From: Klebsormidium nitens
Taxonomy: Eukaryota > Streptophyta > Klebsormidiophyceae > Klebsormidiales > Klebsormidiaceae
DNA: 64,000 nucleotides
Assembly: GCA_000708835.1 (NCBI GenBank)
Contig: DF237095.1
Location: forward strand, 1-64,000
Reading direction: 5' to 3'
The notes under the pieces were generated by a model. It was not told the origin of the DNA. It made no database searches and saw only the letters and a program-made list of their open reading frames with translations. The translations under genes were made by a program, and so were the position numbers. Numbering within the stretch: position 1 is the first letter of the stretch; every line of letters starts with the position of its first letter. Positions 13,901 to 25,100 of this stretch are shown here, piece after piece.

Positions 13901-14584
13901 CACTCAGTGTATCTGCCGTGTATTTATGCTGATCACCAAGAAACTGGCTTGTCTGTTCTCTTTTTGCCAAAAAGAGAGAACATCCGCCATGTCAAATACT
14001 CGACGAGCAACCAAGTTCTGACCTGTTCATAGTGTGCTGCTAGTATACCAATCAGTTCCAGCTTTGGGTCAGCAACCAGGCTCCTAGGTGTGCTGGGCAG
14101 AATGTCTCGGGCAGCCTGCGAGAGGACAACCTGCATATCGAGGGTGCGCACACGCGTCAATGCCAGCCGAGCTAGCTTGGAAGGAAGTACCTTTCCACAG
14201 CGTCTTTCACTCAGAGCAAATAAGAAACGGACCTTCAGTACGTCAAACAGCGGGCAAGGCGTTGCTGGTCCGGGCACCAACTCATGCTTCCACAGTACTT
14301 GTACTCACCCCGTCTCTGAGTCCCTCAAACGATCGCACCATCGGTCCATCTCTGACAACTGTCTGGAGCCAGTCCAAGACTCCCTCAATGTGCTCTTCGG
14401 TGATATCGCCCTGCATCTTGCTTCCCGGTAAGGTAGGGGTTCGTTCATTCGCACTCGCACTTGCACTCGAACGGGTGGGGCGTGCATCCTTTTTGTCAGA
14501 GACATCAAAGAGTCTTCTTATCCGCGACCGCATCTCTTGGTGAGGGTTCGGATCAGCGCGGACGACACTGCGAGCGCGATCCAT
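1920..14584 (-). CDS. HOOK-domain giant coiled-coil protein (HOOK/NuMA-like), 18 exons, 2,329 aa
   Basis: Exons: 14584-14309, 14130-14023, 13704-13609, 13431-13354, 13194-13123, 12929-12852, 12681-12451, 12211-12020, 11750-11527, 11202-8739, 8354-8142, 7828-7076, 6711-5719, 5365-5186, 4873-4745, 4419-4285, 3228-3014 and 2472-1920. All junctions are GT-AG and all phases agree. Residues about 64-205 resemble the HOOK_N fold: GVLDWLQTVV, then FEGLRDGVVLSQAARDILP, then YSALLRLVQRLLFAALTG and KKGQYLDGVLAL, in the order seen in animal Hook proteins. Residues about 220-2145 are almost continuous heptad-rich Glu/Lys/Leu/Ala coiled coil. Residues about 2147-2329 form a basic, Ser/Pro/Thr-rich, probably disordered tail. 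Animal Hook proteins are dynein adaptors, and NuMA has the same head/long-rod/basic-tail plan and organises spindle poles; by analogy this could be a microtubule-associated scaffold, but that is inferred. The start is the ATG at 14584; an in-frame start further upstream is possible. Confidence 0.85.
3374..3860 (-). repeat. four decayed copies of the 5' end of the exon at 3228-3014
   Basis: Within the intron upstream of the exon starting at 3228, the acceptor plus the first 45 or so coding bases (encoding ALSAAEQRLKDVEGR) recur in degraded form at about 3374-3420, 3511-3554, 3650-3698 and 3811-3855, on the same strand. Spacing is about 140-190 bp, and some flanking intron sequence is copied too (A/G-rich run after each acceptor). 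Only the exon at 3228-3014 continues into a full open frame with a good donor. Confidence 0.8.
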
Positions 14585-15523
14585 GCTGCTACTCTTTGAA
14601 ACACACAGAAGCTTCACTATTAATGACTAGGTCTTGAAGCATTAGCATCCAGGCTGTTGAGCATGTATGCTCTCTCAAGAAGGAGGCTATATCTCTGCAA
14701 CCGAGAGACCAGCTCCAGATCCTGTCACATGCGTGACACCACAACAAAGCACCCCATTATTGAGTGGTCAAGAAGCGCTTGACGCTTATGATCTGCACAC
14801 CTGGAGCTTTCTTGCATTGCCACTGACATGCTGCTGATTCCCCCACGGCTCTCAACTCATGACACAACCAGTGAGACTTCAACCCTTGTGATCAATACAG
14901 TCGGCTTGCACCAGTGAGAGCTTGCAGCAATCGATCAAAGCCCATGGCAGCGGCAGCTGCGTCTGGCTGCGTCCCTTGCTAAGTTGCTTGCCAATGCAAA
15001 GCGTCCAGAGCTTGCGTGAGCCCTGACTCTGAGTCTGAGCCTGAGGCATTCACGCTCATTTGTCACTGAGTCAGCATGAGTCTGACTCTCCGAGACTGAC
15101 CATACAATGCAATGCAATACTTTGAACATTTACGCGGGAATTTGATTCAGCTGCACGGAATGAAGGCGGACGGAAGGACAGAGGGTTAAGGCTCTGGTTT
15201 AGAAATGTGGGTTAGTAATCGACGTCGAAAAGTCTCCAGTTTTCAATTTTGCATCGGGGTACGTTTACACTGACAGCTTCAACGGAAAACCCTCACCGCC
15301 ACTAACTGTACTCTGTTCCGCCGCACCCCTCAGCGGAGTCCGTTTAGACTCCGTTCCGTTTAGACTCCGTTCCAAGTCTCGACTCTCGAGCCAGCTGACC
15401 ATAGCCTTAGCCTTAGGTACAGAAGCACAATTTTGTCTCTCAGGCTGCTGCCGTCGGCGGCGTTGGCCGCCTTCTTTGTTCAGGAGATAGGATAGCTCAG
15501 GAAAGATTCCCCCCCCTGGCAAA
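14585..15523. promoter_or_regulatory. divergent intergenic region (shared promoter area)
   Basis: About 0.94 kb separates the starts of the HOOK-like gene (minus) and the small membrane protein gene (plus), so it must hold both promoters. I see no clear TATA element. It contains degenerate GAGTC/GACTC-rich sequence (about 15020-15105) and a short direct repeat at 15340-15373. No coding exon is evident. Confidence 0.5.
15340..15373. repeat. 16-bp direct repeat, two copies
   Basis: The unit CCGTTTAGACTCCGTT occurs twice in perfect tandem (15340-15355 and 15356-15371) in the divergent promoter region, about 150-185 bp upstream of the ATG at 15524. It could be a regulatory site or a simple duplication. 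Confidence 0.7.
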
Positions 15524-16410
15524 ATGTCTTTCTACGAGACACTTCCTCTTTTGCTTGTCTTCGGGCCTCCTCTCTGTCTCCTTGTTTCCGTTTTCAGTTT
15601 GTATCAGTTCGGACAGGTGTTTGTCGCGCTTTCGAGGGCTTCGCAAGGATCGGTGAAGGGATCGGTACCATGGCAGTACGTGAAACAGGGACTCAAATTG
15701 GTGGTGAGTGGACTACAAATCCTCAGTCAATGCTGAATGGACACCCAGTCAAACAAAAGTTGAGTCACAGAAAGTAGACACACTGGGCGCCTGAATCAAT
15801 TCGAACGCACCGTTGATACTCTGTGCTGCTACCGACGAGCTGACTAGCCTCTGATTGCTTCTCAACCTTGAAGGTAGCAATCTTTGCTTGTAACTGCAGA
15901 CTTTTGGGTTGAGATTGAATGGGGCTTGAACTGGGCTTCCAGGATATTCATGGTGGTTGATCGCCACCATTTATATGTATTCAGATTCCGACAGCGTGTC
16001 TTTGGCCTTTTTCTGCCCCGCTTCTACCGTCCTTAAGCAATGTGTTTAGATGTGACATCAAGAACTGGGACTTGTGCAAGTTGTTCCATCAGCTCAGAGG
16101 CAATCTAGTGGACCTCTGGGTTTATCTGCCCAGTAATCATGACGCTCCACCTATTGTTGGGGCACCTGTGAAAAAGCTGTCTGCATTTGGGTGTCGAAAG
16201 CGTACGTATCTAGATTCGCCTGGTGTGTCCTTGTTGCAGGTGCGCCCGCTCACAGCAACGCTCGGAGATGCGGACAAGTTTGTCAGCAAGCTGCAAACGA
16301 CCCACGTCTTCCTGTGGGCAATCCTCATCGTCCTGTTAGTCCTCCTAAGCAGCATTCGTTCGGAGCTTGTTCAAGCAAGGCAGCCGCGCCCAGCAGCCCA
16401 ACGACGGTGA
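15524..16410 (+). CDS. small membrane protein of unknown family, two exons, 201 aa
   Basis: Exons 15524-15703 and 15985-16410 join in phase 0 (donor GTGAGT, acceptor TATTCAG). The product begins MSFYETLPLLLVFGPPLCLL, a strongly hydrophobic N-terminal segment that could be a signal anchor. A second hydrophobic stretch lies near the end (FLWAILIVLLVLL, about residues 172-184), followed by a short basic Arg/Gln-rich tail. I do not recognise a family. A possible 38-base intron at 16202-16239 was considered, but it would shift the frame out of the second membrane segment, so it is not used. The gene is divergent from the HOOK-like gene. The acceptor choice rests on phase and open frame only, so the middle of the protein is less certain than the ends. 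Confidence 0.6.
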
Positions 16411-17662
16411 TGCGATCCGTCGTTTGGATTTTCTTTGATTGCCCCTCGTCCATGTCAGTAAATGCTCATGCTCTATTCTAAGCATACCAAGCTCGTCAGC
16501 TCGAGCGTCGGGACTGGTTCGTGGTTGCCCGTGGGTGCCTGTATACAGTTCAAGCAATGGTAGCAACAGATCTGCACATTAATAAACAGGGGTATGCTGA
16601 GCAAATGTCCAGAAAGAGCGTAGTACTCTCCACAAAATACTTTTCCTGATAGTTCTCAAAGAAGACTGGGAAAAACGATATCATAATCAGTGTGACATAG
16701 TACAGTGTTGTGGGGACGGATTAATACTAACTGCTGCAAGAATTCCTTTGCCATCTAATCGGGACAAGGCATCCCCAACTGCACATTGCATGGGCCACGT
16801 CAGGCATTGGTCATGAAGTAGCCATGGACTGGCGGTGCAGAGAAGCCATGACCATGACGGTTATTGAACCTAAAGCGGCGACCAACACTCTGCTGCATAT
16901 ATGCTTTTGTATAAGTTGATATATGGCTGCAGCGCGTGGATGCATATACATCCGTGACCCCATTTCCGACACGTACCAAAGACTCATATAACATCACATG
17001 TGTCGAACTGATTCAATCACTACAAACATCGAATGCAATCGACAAGCTAGCAGTTATACTGTGAATGGCTTGTATGTGCGCCGACATGATCGTTTACAAT
17101 GACGGTTGCAATTCTACCTAGTGCCATCTAATTTATTGACGGCTACAAATCACGATCGGGGTACAGCTTGGGCGCTCAATTGAGCGGCAGTGGCCAACGG
17201 GTTCATGCTGTAGCTAAAAGCTAACTCGTAGAGATCCGAGAGATTTTGCTGACAGCTGTGAAGCGCCTTCCGAAGATGCCTGCGTGAGAGAGAGGTGTTT
17301 CAGGCCTGCAAGTGACGGTGTTCATTCCAACATAGTGAAACGCAGAAATTTCTCAAATACGAAGCGGAACAGAGAACCACCATCATTTGAATCTGCACAC
17401 CCTATGTCTGGCACATCAACAACATAAGATAATCATGTTGGCTCGTCAGCTGAACTTCCTTGACGTGTCAGCAGGTCTGCCAGAAAGATCAACATGAACC
17501 GCTGACAAAATCGCCGCAGAATCAACGACGAACTGACCACTGTCCCCAAACTGACGTGAGGTACCCAAGCTGCTCCTACTTATTCCATAGGAACGCGACA
17601 ACCTCATCGCGCGAGACCGAAGCCCACCCCTTGAAAACTTTTGACGACTTAGCCTGACAGCC
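16411..17662. other. intergenic region between convergent genes, nothing recognised
   Basis: About 1.25 kb between the ends of the small membrane protein gene and the APEM9-like gene. It has only short open frames (up to about 65 codons) without domains and no obvious repeat or RNA gene. Confidence 0.5.
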
Positions 17663-20383
17663 TCACCTTTTAAGTGTGGCCCGCTCCTTGATAACTGCGT
17701 AAAGGAACAACCCCGCCGCGAGCACCGTTAGAAGAGCCCGCCCACCCCCGTCTTCCGTCACTTGGCGCCACTTTTGGTGTCCGTTCTGCCAGGCCCTTCG
17801 CCACCAGCCCTGAGCCAAGGCCGCCCAGTATAGCAGCCACGACAGGAAGCCGCTGCGCGGACCCGCAGATGATAGCCGCAGATCTCGACTGCCATTCCGC
17901 TCCGAAGGGTTGGGCGGCGGATCGAACACGCCTCTTTGATCTACGCTGCTTGACGGCTCGGGAAGGGCGCTGTCTCGGTTAGAGGTTTCTGGAGGATCGA
18001 TGAACGGTGACGATGAAGGTACGGAGGTGGCTTTGGCAGGGCAATCGGCAGAAGGAGCAGGGCTTGGGAGGTGTCCGTTTGTCTTTTGGTCTGGGGCCTC
18101 GACGGTGCGTTTTGAAGCAGAGTTCGAGCGCAGCTGTCGCCTTCTCACTTTCTTGAGCAGCAACTGCACGGACGATAGAGCTTCTCTAACAACCTCTTCC
18201 CTTGTCATCTGGACTCGAGGCTTCGTAATTGGGGGCTTCACAATAGCTTCGAAGAGCAGTGGATGCTGCCAACCCAATCATGTTCAGCAACGAGAAACGG
18301 GCCCGTCAAAAGTAGGGTATGTTACCTGAGACATTTTACAAAGGTGCAGCAAAAGCATCAAAAGGGCCACAAGTATCCATGGGCAGAAAACAGAACAGGG
18401 AAACACTGGAGAACTAAACAGCCGAGGCCGAGAAAGGAGCCTTGAAGGCACTCACAGAGGACGAATCAAACGTCCTCTGAAACTTTTCACTTCGTTTGAA
18501 GCGCAGGATTACGGGGTTTTCGTAACCATCTGTTGTGCGGAGATTTCTCGCACGTGAGGCTCTTGTCTAAGGCACTCACCCTGATCGTTGCCCCGTCCAG
18601 CCATCCGGACTGCTCGTGCAACCAGTCTTCCGCCTGCTGAGGAGTGTTACGGTGTTCGCAGAGCAGGTCCAGGGTGTATAAGCCCGCCAGAGAGCACCCG
18701 GCCCGCCGATCGAGCTCCTTGCCTCGTAACTTCAGATACTCCGCAACAGCCTCTTCTGCACCGTCTTTGTCGCCAGCTTTAATCCGAAGACATGACCTGC
18801 AAGCCAGAAAATCTAGACTGAGTGCAAACATATATACAGGCCATACGACTTAATGAGGACTATAAAAAGCGCAAATGAAAAAACTGAATATGAGTTCTCG
18901 TGTTGTTACAAAAAGGACTGCGGGTCAAAAGATTTGGGCAAGAAACAATCTATCCCATGCAGTGGAGTCTCTTCCATATGGGCTTTCCGTATGCGCAGCA
19001 GAAAGAAACTGCCAATGGACTGCTAACCATGATATTCAACGGGGCAGGCTGCTGGAGACAATGACCAAAAACAAGCTTACCATGTGAGAAACACCTCGGG
19101 GGGTATGGCGTCCAGCTTTGAGAAGGCCTTGAGGAACTGACCCTCCAGCTCGTCATGCCTGAGAAGAGAAGCACCAGAAAAAGCGTCAGCGAATTACGTC
19201 AATGTGAGCACACCAGCAAAGAAAAAGCTTAGCAAGCTCAGAGGCGCTGAGGTCAAGGGCACCTCTGAGTTGCTAATACATGGTCAAGCACGACGAGGCA
19301 TCAAAAGCAACCACTCGGGCGGCAGGGCGGTATGTTATTTACGGTTTGTCCAAGAGGGTTGAAAGATCTGTCCATCTGTCATTTTGTAGCGGGGTGTTTT
19401 TTTTTTGTTTTTTCTTTTATTTTAAATTAAGGTGCGCAGTCACCGCAATTTTGCCATCGCTGTTTCCGAAACCGTTGATTCAAAACGTCAATGCAGACAC
19501 AATCTGATCAGCCCCTACTCCCGACCAAGATCGAGTAGGTGACAATCAATCAAACTTGCTCGGTTGATGGACACTTAGCCAGACACTGTAAAGATCATTC
19601 ACTTTGATCCTTCCTGTACCAGGATAGCACTCAAAACCTTTGACCAGAGAAAAACGACTGTCAACGTAAAGTGGGACTCCTACCTTCTCCTTTCGTGCTG
19701 TGCTTGCAAGAGGACCATGGCGGACGACTCCACAATATCATTGAGATCTGCCCCGGCAGACTTCCCAGAGGTCCTCAGTGACGAAGCCTTCAGAAGCACG
19801 GCGGCAGCGGCGGCCTGCGCTTTGGAGAAGGCGCCAGACAACAGGTGCCTGGGAAGAGAAAGTATGGTCAACATTATAGTGGATCATTTTCCTCACCTCC
19901 GCCAATTGACGTCGATTACTTGGAGTGATGAGACTTCCAAGTGAACGCTTGAGAAAGAGTTGTGTGAGTGCCGCCGAATGAGCATGCCTGGCAGACCTAA
20001 GTTGGGGCAGGGAGGGTGGAAATTGAGGAGGGCGCAAGTTTTGATAATGAAATGCAGGTTATGACTCGCTGTCATTTAGAAATCAGCCAAACAAAGACAG
20101 AAGACCAGATCATTGGTTAGAAACCTTCCTGATCTTTGAATATAAGACGCTGGTGAATGTCACAGCTTTTACCACCCCTCATCGCTTCAAGCAGGCCGAG
20201 TCTGTCAATCCGTCGAGATCGTTTATCCATGTAGCAGATCACAATCACCGTGCACATATAGACCAACATTTGCATCAGCATCTTGGTGTCTCCATTGGAG
20301 CACAAGGCGAGCAGGCTGTCCTGAGCTCACCTCTCCGCAGCGTCAACCTCATCCCACAGCATTTGCGCCTGCTTTTCCTTCAT
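17663..20383 (-). CDS. APEM9/DAYU-like peroxisome biogenesis protein, five exons, 371 aa
   Basis: Exons 20383-20331, 19848-19684, 19158-19081, 18796-18580 and 18265-17663; all phases agree. APEM9 is the plant tail-anchored protein that tethers the PEX1-PEX6 AAA complex to the peroxisome membrane (the role of PEX26/Pex15). Supporting sequence: the N-terminal helical motif WDEVDAAERHLLSGAFSKAQ, then DIVESSAMVLLQAQ, then HDELEGQFLKAFSKLDAIPP, then a TPR-like segment DGAEEAVAEYLKLRGKEL and LYTLDLLCEHRNTPQQAEDW. The last exon is a long Pro/Ser-rich linker and then a single C-terminal membrane segment (LLTVLAAGLFLYAVI, about residues 349-363) with a short basic tail, as expected of a tail anchor. 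The length is close to the roughly 330 residues of the Arabidopsis protein. The start ATG at 20383 is preceded by an in-frame stop. The family assignment is from remembered similarity, not a search. Confidence 0.72.
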
Positions 20384-22126
20384 CTCTCCAATTACTTGAC
20401 TCCTCTAGGGGACAATCTTTAGGGTTGCTTGATTCTCTACCATTGACACATAGCGGCTGAAGAGCGCCAGCTGCCCTTGCAGGCGAAGTCCACAGTGCTG
20501 CTCAGCTTTGTCTGTCCCTGTCCTGCGCAGAGGAAGCTTGAATGGAACCAATTTACATCGTGGCACAATATGTATGTAAAGCAGGAGAGCACGGGTGTCA
20601 GGGTTTCCCACAGCCGGCAGCTACACTTGGACCTGGCCGGCCGAGAAGAGACCCCGGCCGGTGCCGAAGGCACCCTGCCGGCTGGTCAGCCGGCAGAAAA
20701 TGCAGGCGCTTAGTGGGCTCAGCCGGCCGGTAAACCAAATGCTGGCTACCGAGCCGGCAGAACCGGGGGCGCGCCGGCAGCTGGCCGGCCGGGACAAAAG
20801 TCCGTGAAAACCCTGACGGGTGTGTATTGCGATGTGAACAGACTTCACAATCTGACCTGGCACGAGCGTCGACGCACGTTCAACAAAATCTGAACGGTTG
20901 GCCGTGCTTTTGTTCCGCGAATAACCCACCTTGTGATGACGTCAACGGCCGGTTTAGTCAGGATACCGAGCGGTCACCTGCTTGATTCTACTCATGAGTG
21001 GAGCCTGCGCTGCGTACAAGTGGACAAACGACAAATTTCCAAACCTGGCGGGCCGTTGATGCCCCGGCGGGAAAAGATGCACCCTGCAGTGTACGAGGAC
21101 GTTGTACACACATAGGTAGGTTACGGTAGTCTGGTGCCTTCATGTCATGAAGTCGATAGGTAGCAGGACGTTCCAGGTATTTTCAAGATCCAGGTGGGAT
21201 TGAATGCTCCACGGCATTGTTGTAAGGAGCACTATATTGAGGAATATGGGGGCGGCTTTGGAGTAGCATGCACAGACGTGCAACATTGATTCTTGCATGT
21301 TGGAGGCAAAATCGTTCAACGGTGAGGTGCATGTTCACGAGGGGTTTGATGTGACTGATCATCTTGATCAGGGAAAGGCAATCTTGCGAAGTCTCGATCA
21401 GGGGGAGCCAAAGTTTGATGGGACAAGGATTGTCAAGTCTAGTGCTGTGATTGCAATGCCGTGACAAGCATAATCCCGTTGGTTAGGATTCTGCACTGGG
21501 GCATTCTTTCTCGGCATGTCGAAGAGAAACAAAGGAATGCTGAGAAAAAGACTAGGAAGCCGCTTTGGATAAAGATTCCACAGCTTATTCCAAGACAAGG
21601 CTGGCAGCTTCCCAGCGCAGAGCAGCAACTAGTGATCTTATCAAAATTTGTGACACAGAGCAAGCATCCTCTCCACCAGACTCTGAAAGGGCAGCATTAG
21701 GTGGTGCGTTCAGAAGCGGTACTTTAGAGCTCAGGAAAGGTAATTTGCCGTGGCTGCACCGGCTGATTAAGATCCTGGGGCTGCAGCAGACTTCTGCTGC
21801 TTCTGCCAAGAATTGCAATGCTGCAAGGTGTAGAGCCTAAAACTGTCCCCAACCGAGCACCTGGAAATGTAGATCTCAGCGCAGTGCCACCAAAAGATTC
21901 ATCAAGGGGCACTTTTTCCGCAAGAAGGGCACATTTCGAGTATCTGAGCAGCCCTTGCAACCAAAGGCTGGTGCTCTGACACACCTTTGACGTGAGAACC
22001 TGAACAAACACAGGCGATATTCCCGCATTGAGACCGCTGTAGAGTCTGCTTCGTTGCCGTGGAACCGGACAAACGAAGCCCCTTAGCCAACTTTTAGAGC
22101 AGAGCATTCCAGTGGAGAGTTGCAAA
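20384..22126. other. divergent intergenic region containing a MITE-like element
   Basis: About 1.7 kb between the starts of the APEM9-like gene (minus) and the kinesin gene (plus). It holds the element at 20597-20817 and otherwise only short, unsupported open frames. Both promoters must lie here. A perfect TGACGTCA (bZIP-type core) is at 20937-20944. Confidence 0.5.
20597..20817. mobile_element. 221-bp MITE-like element with terminal inverted repeats and 4-bp target duplication
   Basis: The left end GTCAGGGTTTCCCAC and the right end GTGAAAACCCTGAC are near-perfect inverted repeats of about 15 bp. The element is flanked on both sides by GGGT (20593-20596 and 20818-20821), consistent with a target-site duplication. 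The interior is very rich in CCGGC/GCCGGC words and has no transposase ORF. It looks like a non-autonomous DNA transposon; I cannot assign the superfamily. Confidence 0.75.
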
Positions 22127-25100
22127 ATGCCACTCCCGGCAATGGACCTCATCGGCAGCCCCGAGGCGCCTCGCAGCCCCGCAACTAGCGAGGCCAGCGC
22201 CAGCACCTTCCGAAGCCCCACGGGCAGCGAGGCCATGTCCGGAACCTTTAGATCTCCCTCAGGCAGCGATGTGGCCCCGGGCACATTTAGAAGTCCCGCC
22301 GGCAGCGAAGCCAGCCTCCGCAGCCCCTCGGGCAGCTACGGCCGCACCTCCTCCCGCAGTGACGTCAGCAGCACCCGCGCTGACGTCAGCAACGGGAGCA
22401 CGTTCCGGCTCGGCAGTGGCAGCACCGAGGGGGGGCGCAGGAGGTCCTCTAACGGGGGGGCCGCGCCAACGTACAGAATTAGAAGGACGTCGAGCTCGAA
22501 CAGCAGGGCGGGGGAGGGCAAACCGGCCATTCACACGCTGCCGGATGGGTCTGCCGATGAGAGAGTGAAGGTTTATGTGCGAGTACGGCCGATGGCTTTT
22601 CAGGGGGTGGAAGAGAACGAGGATGGGGTGGCGATCCGGGCAGACCAGGAGAAGAAGCAGGTGGGGGTGTGAATGGGCGCCACTGTGGGGTGGTGTCAGG
22701 AAGCACAGTGCCTTGTATTGAAAGTTTTCACAATCAAGCTCTGCCTGGCCAGAGGTATGTCAGACTTTCCTTGAAGCAGGAGTAGGTGGAAAGAGAGTCT
22801 TTTGGCGATGCGGAGCTAGGGCCGTGCAAACTACCCATACTGAGGCACTTTGCTGAGATTGCATGACAGCCCCCTGAATGTGCACTCAGAAGTGGCATCA
22901 ATTAGACACCTGTCATTGTACTGGATTGATGTATCCGCAGACCCCCAAACGACCAGTCTGTTGAGGTCTCAGTAACTCACATTCAAGTTTCGGCCTGTGC
23001 AGGTCACTGTATTCGATGAGAAGGATGTGCAAGCAGGCCGAGCGTCGATGCAGCGGGCATTCGAGTTCGATGCCGTGTTTCCGCCCGACTCGAGCCAAGC
23101 AGAGGTGTTTGAGGCGGTGGGCCAGCCCGTGTTGGACGGAGTGTTGGCGGGATACGACGGAACCATCTTGGCATATGGACAGGTGAGCTCCGCTTGACAC
23201 TATTGTGCAGGATGTACCTGAATCACCACTCTGTTTCGAGTCTGGTGATGTAAGATTTGTTTTAGGTGCATGGGCACTTTGATTTATTTGCAGATCGAGG
23301 ACGGAACTTCAGACAAGCCAAAGAGGAGAACCGAAGTGAAGGCATCGAGAGGTTTTCTAGCACGCTGTTGATCTGACGTCGTCCTGACAGCCTTTGGACT
23401 ACAAAACCAGAATTCTCTGGCTGTATGATGGTCACCTCAGCCAAAGGGGTTGCTATCCGACGGCTTTGATTAGAATGACCTTTCCAACCGCCTGTCTGAA
23501 CAAGTGAGCTTGCAACAAGGCTCTCATTCGGGATGCATAGTGTCTTGAATTTAGGGCCCTTATCTGTGCGGCGCTATTAAACGACGTGCCTTGCCTAACG
23601 GACGCTCTTGGCCCTTTGTCAGACTATGTCGATTAGACTGAGGGTCTCGTCGAAGTTTTTCCGTTGTCCGTCCTGAAGACAACTTAGACAAGAGTTCTGT
23701 TATCTGGACGCCTTTTCTCGTTTTTGTGTTGGTCGCCGAAACTGCAAATTCCCCTAACTTCCCGGAGAGCGCGGCCTAAAGTGCTATAAGTTGTCTGTTC
23801 TTCGTGCACTGCCGGATAGACCCCCCGGCTTCTCCATTTCTTCAGACCGAGTCTGGCAAGACGCACAGTATGCTGAAAGTCGAGATTGAGCCACTATAAA
23901 GCGCTCGAACCTGTCCGTTTTTGGTCCACCAGTGAGGTTATCGCCGTGACTGATCCGGACGCTTTTTCTTCTTTGAGACAGAACCGGGCAGTCCCACACC
24001 GTGTCAAGCTTGTGCACTCACCTCTATCCCAAAGAAGCAGCTTCATACCTCGCCCAACCCAGTCTCGCCTATGAGATGCAAGCCGTCAACCAGAGTCTCA
24101 GAATCCACTACATAATGACCCGATATCCATTTACGCTCCTTCTATTGTTGCTCCAGCAAACGAACCACCTGCAATTGGACCACCTGCTTCGAAGTTACTT
24201 GGGAGATGCAGGTCCTCGTTTCAAAACTCGAGACCAGGTCGCGCAAAGCCCACACCCTGCAGTCTGCAAAACTTTGGCCTTTAAGAAACGGAATTTTGAA
24301 ATCGTTCTGTTCTGGATGCTCTTCATACGAGGCATGGCCCAAACGCTTAAGGTCCTTTTACGGACCAGGTTGATCAAGACCAACAGCCTCCTGAACCCCC
24401 GTCTTTTAAGCTCAATCCACACTTGAGGACTGCTGGATTTTCGAACCGTTGGGCTCTGTTAAAGCTGTTTCTAACTTTGGACGCTTTCTGTTTTAGACGG
24501 GGTCCGGCAAAATTCACAGCCTGCTGCACCCCCGTCGTTTGACTAGGTCACATTCTGAGAATAGGTAATGCGATACCGATTATCAAGTCGTTTCTAATGT
24601 CGGATGCTTTCTGTTTTAGACCGGGTCGCAAGACCCACACTTTGCTGAACCCCCGTCTTTCGATCAGGTTCGCATCTTTAACATAGAATGTTGTTGATTC
24701 CGTTGAATTATCGAGCCGTTCCCTGATCCTCGGACGCTTTCTGTTGCAGATCGGGTCCGGCAAGACCCACACTTCGCTGAACCGCAGTCTTACAAACTAG
24801 GATTTGGATTGTGATATTGTTGAAGCGTTGAACGATCAAGCCATTCCCTGAAACTCGGACGCTTTCTGTTGCAGACCGGGTCCGGCAAGACCCACAGTTT
24901 GCTGAACCCCGGCGAGGGCGCGCTGGAGCAGGCGGGCCTGGTGTCGCGGCTGGCGGGGCAGCTGTTCATGCGCATCGCGGCGGACCGCAAAAACTCGTAC
25001 GGCGTCCAGCTGGCTTTCTGCCAAATCTACAACGAGACGGTGAGGGCAGAGGCGGGTCGCCACATTGATTCGGAGAAAACCCCATTGAAGAGTTACGAGG

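Noticed and set aside
16202-16239. Possible 38-base intron in the small membrane protein gene
   Set aside because: Removing it would shift the frame and lose the C-terminal hydrophobic segment; unspliced reading is open to the stop.
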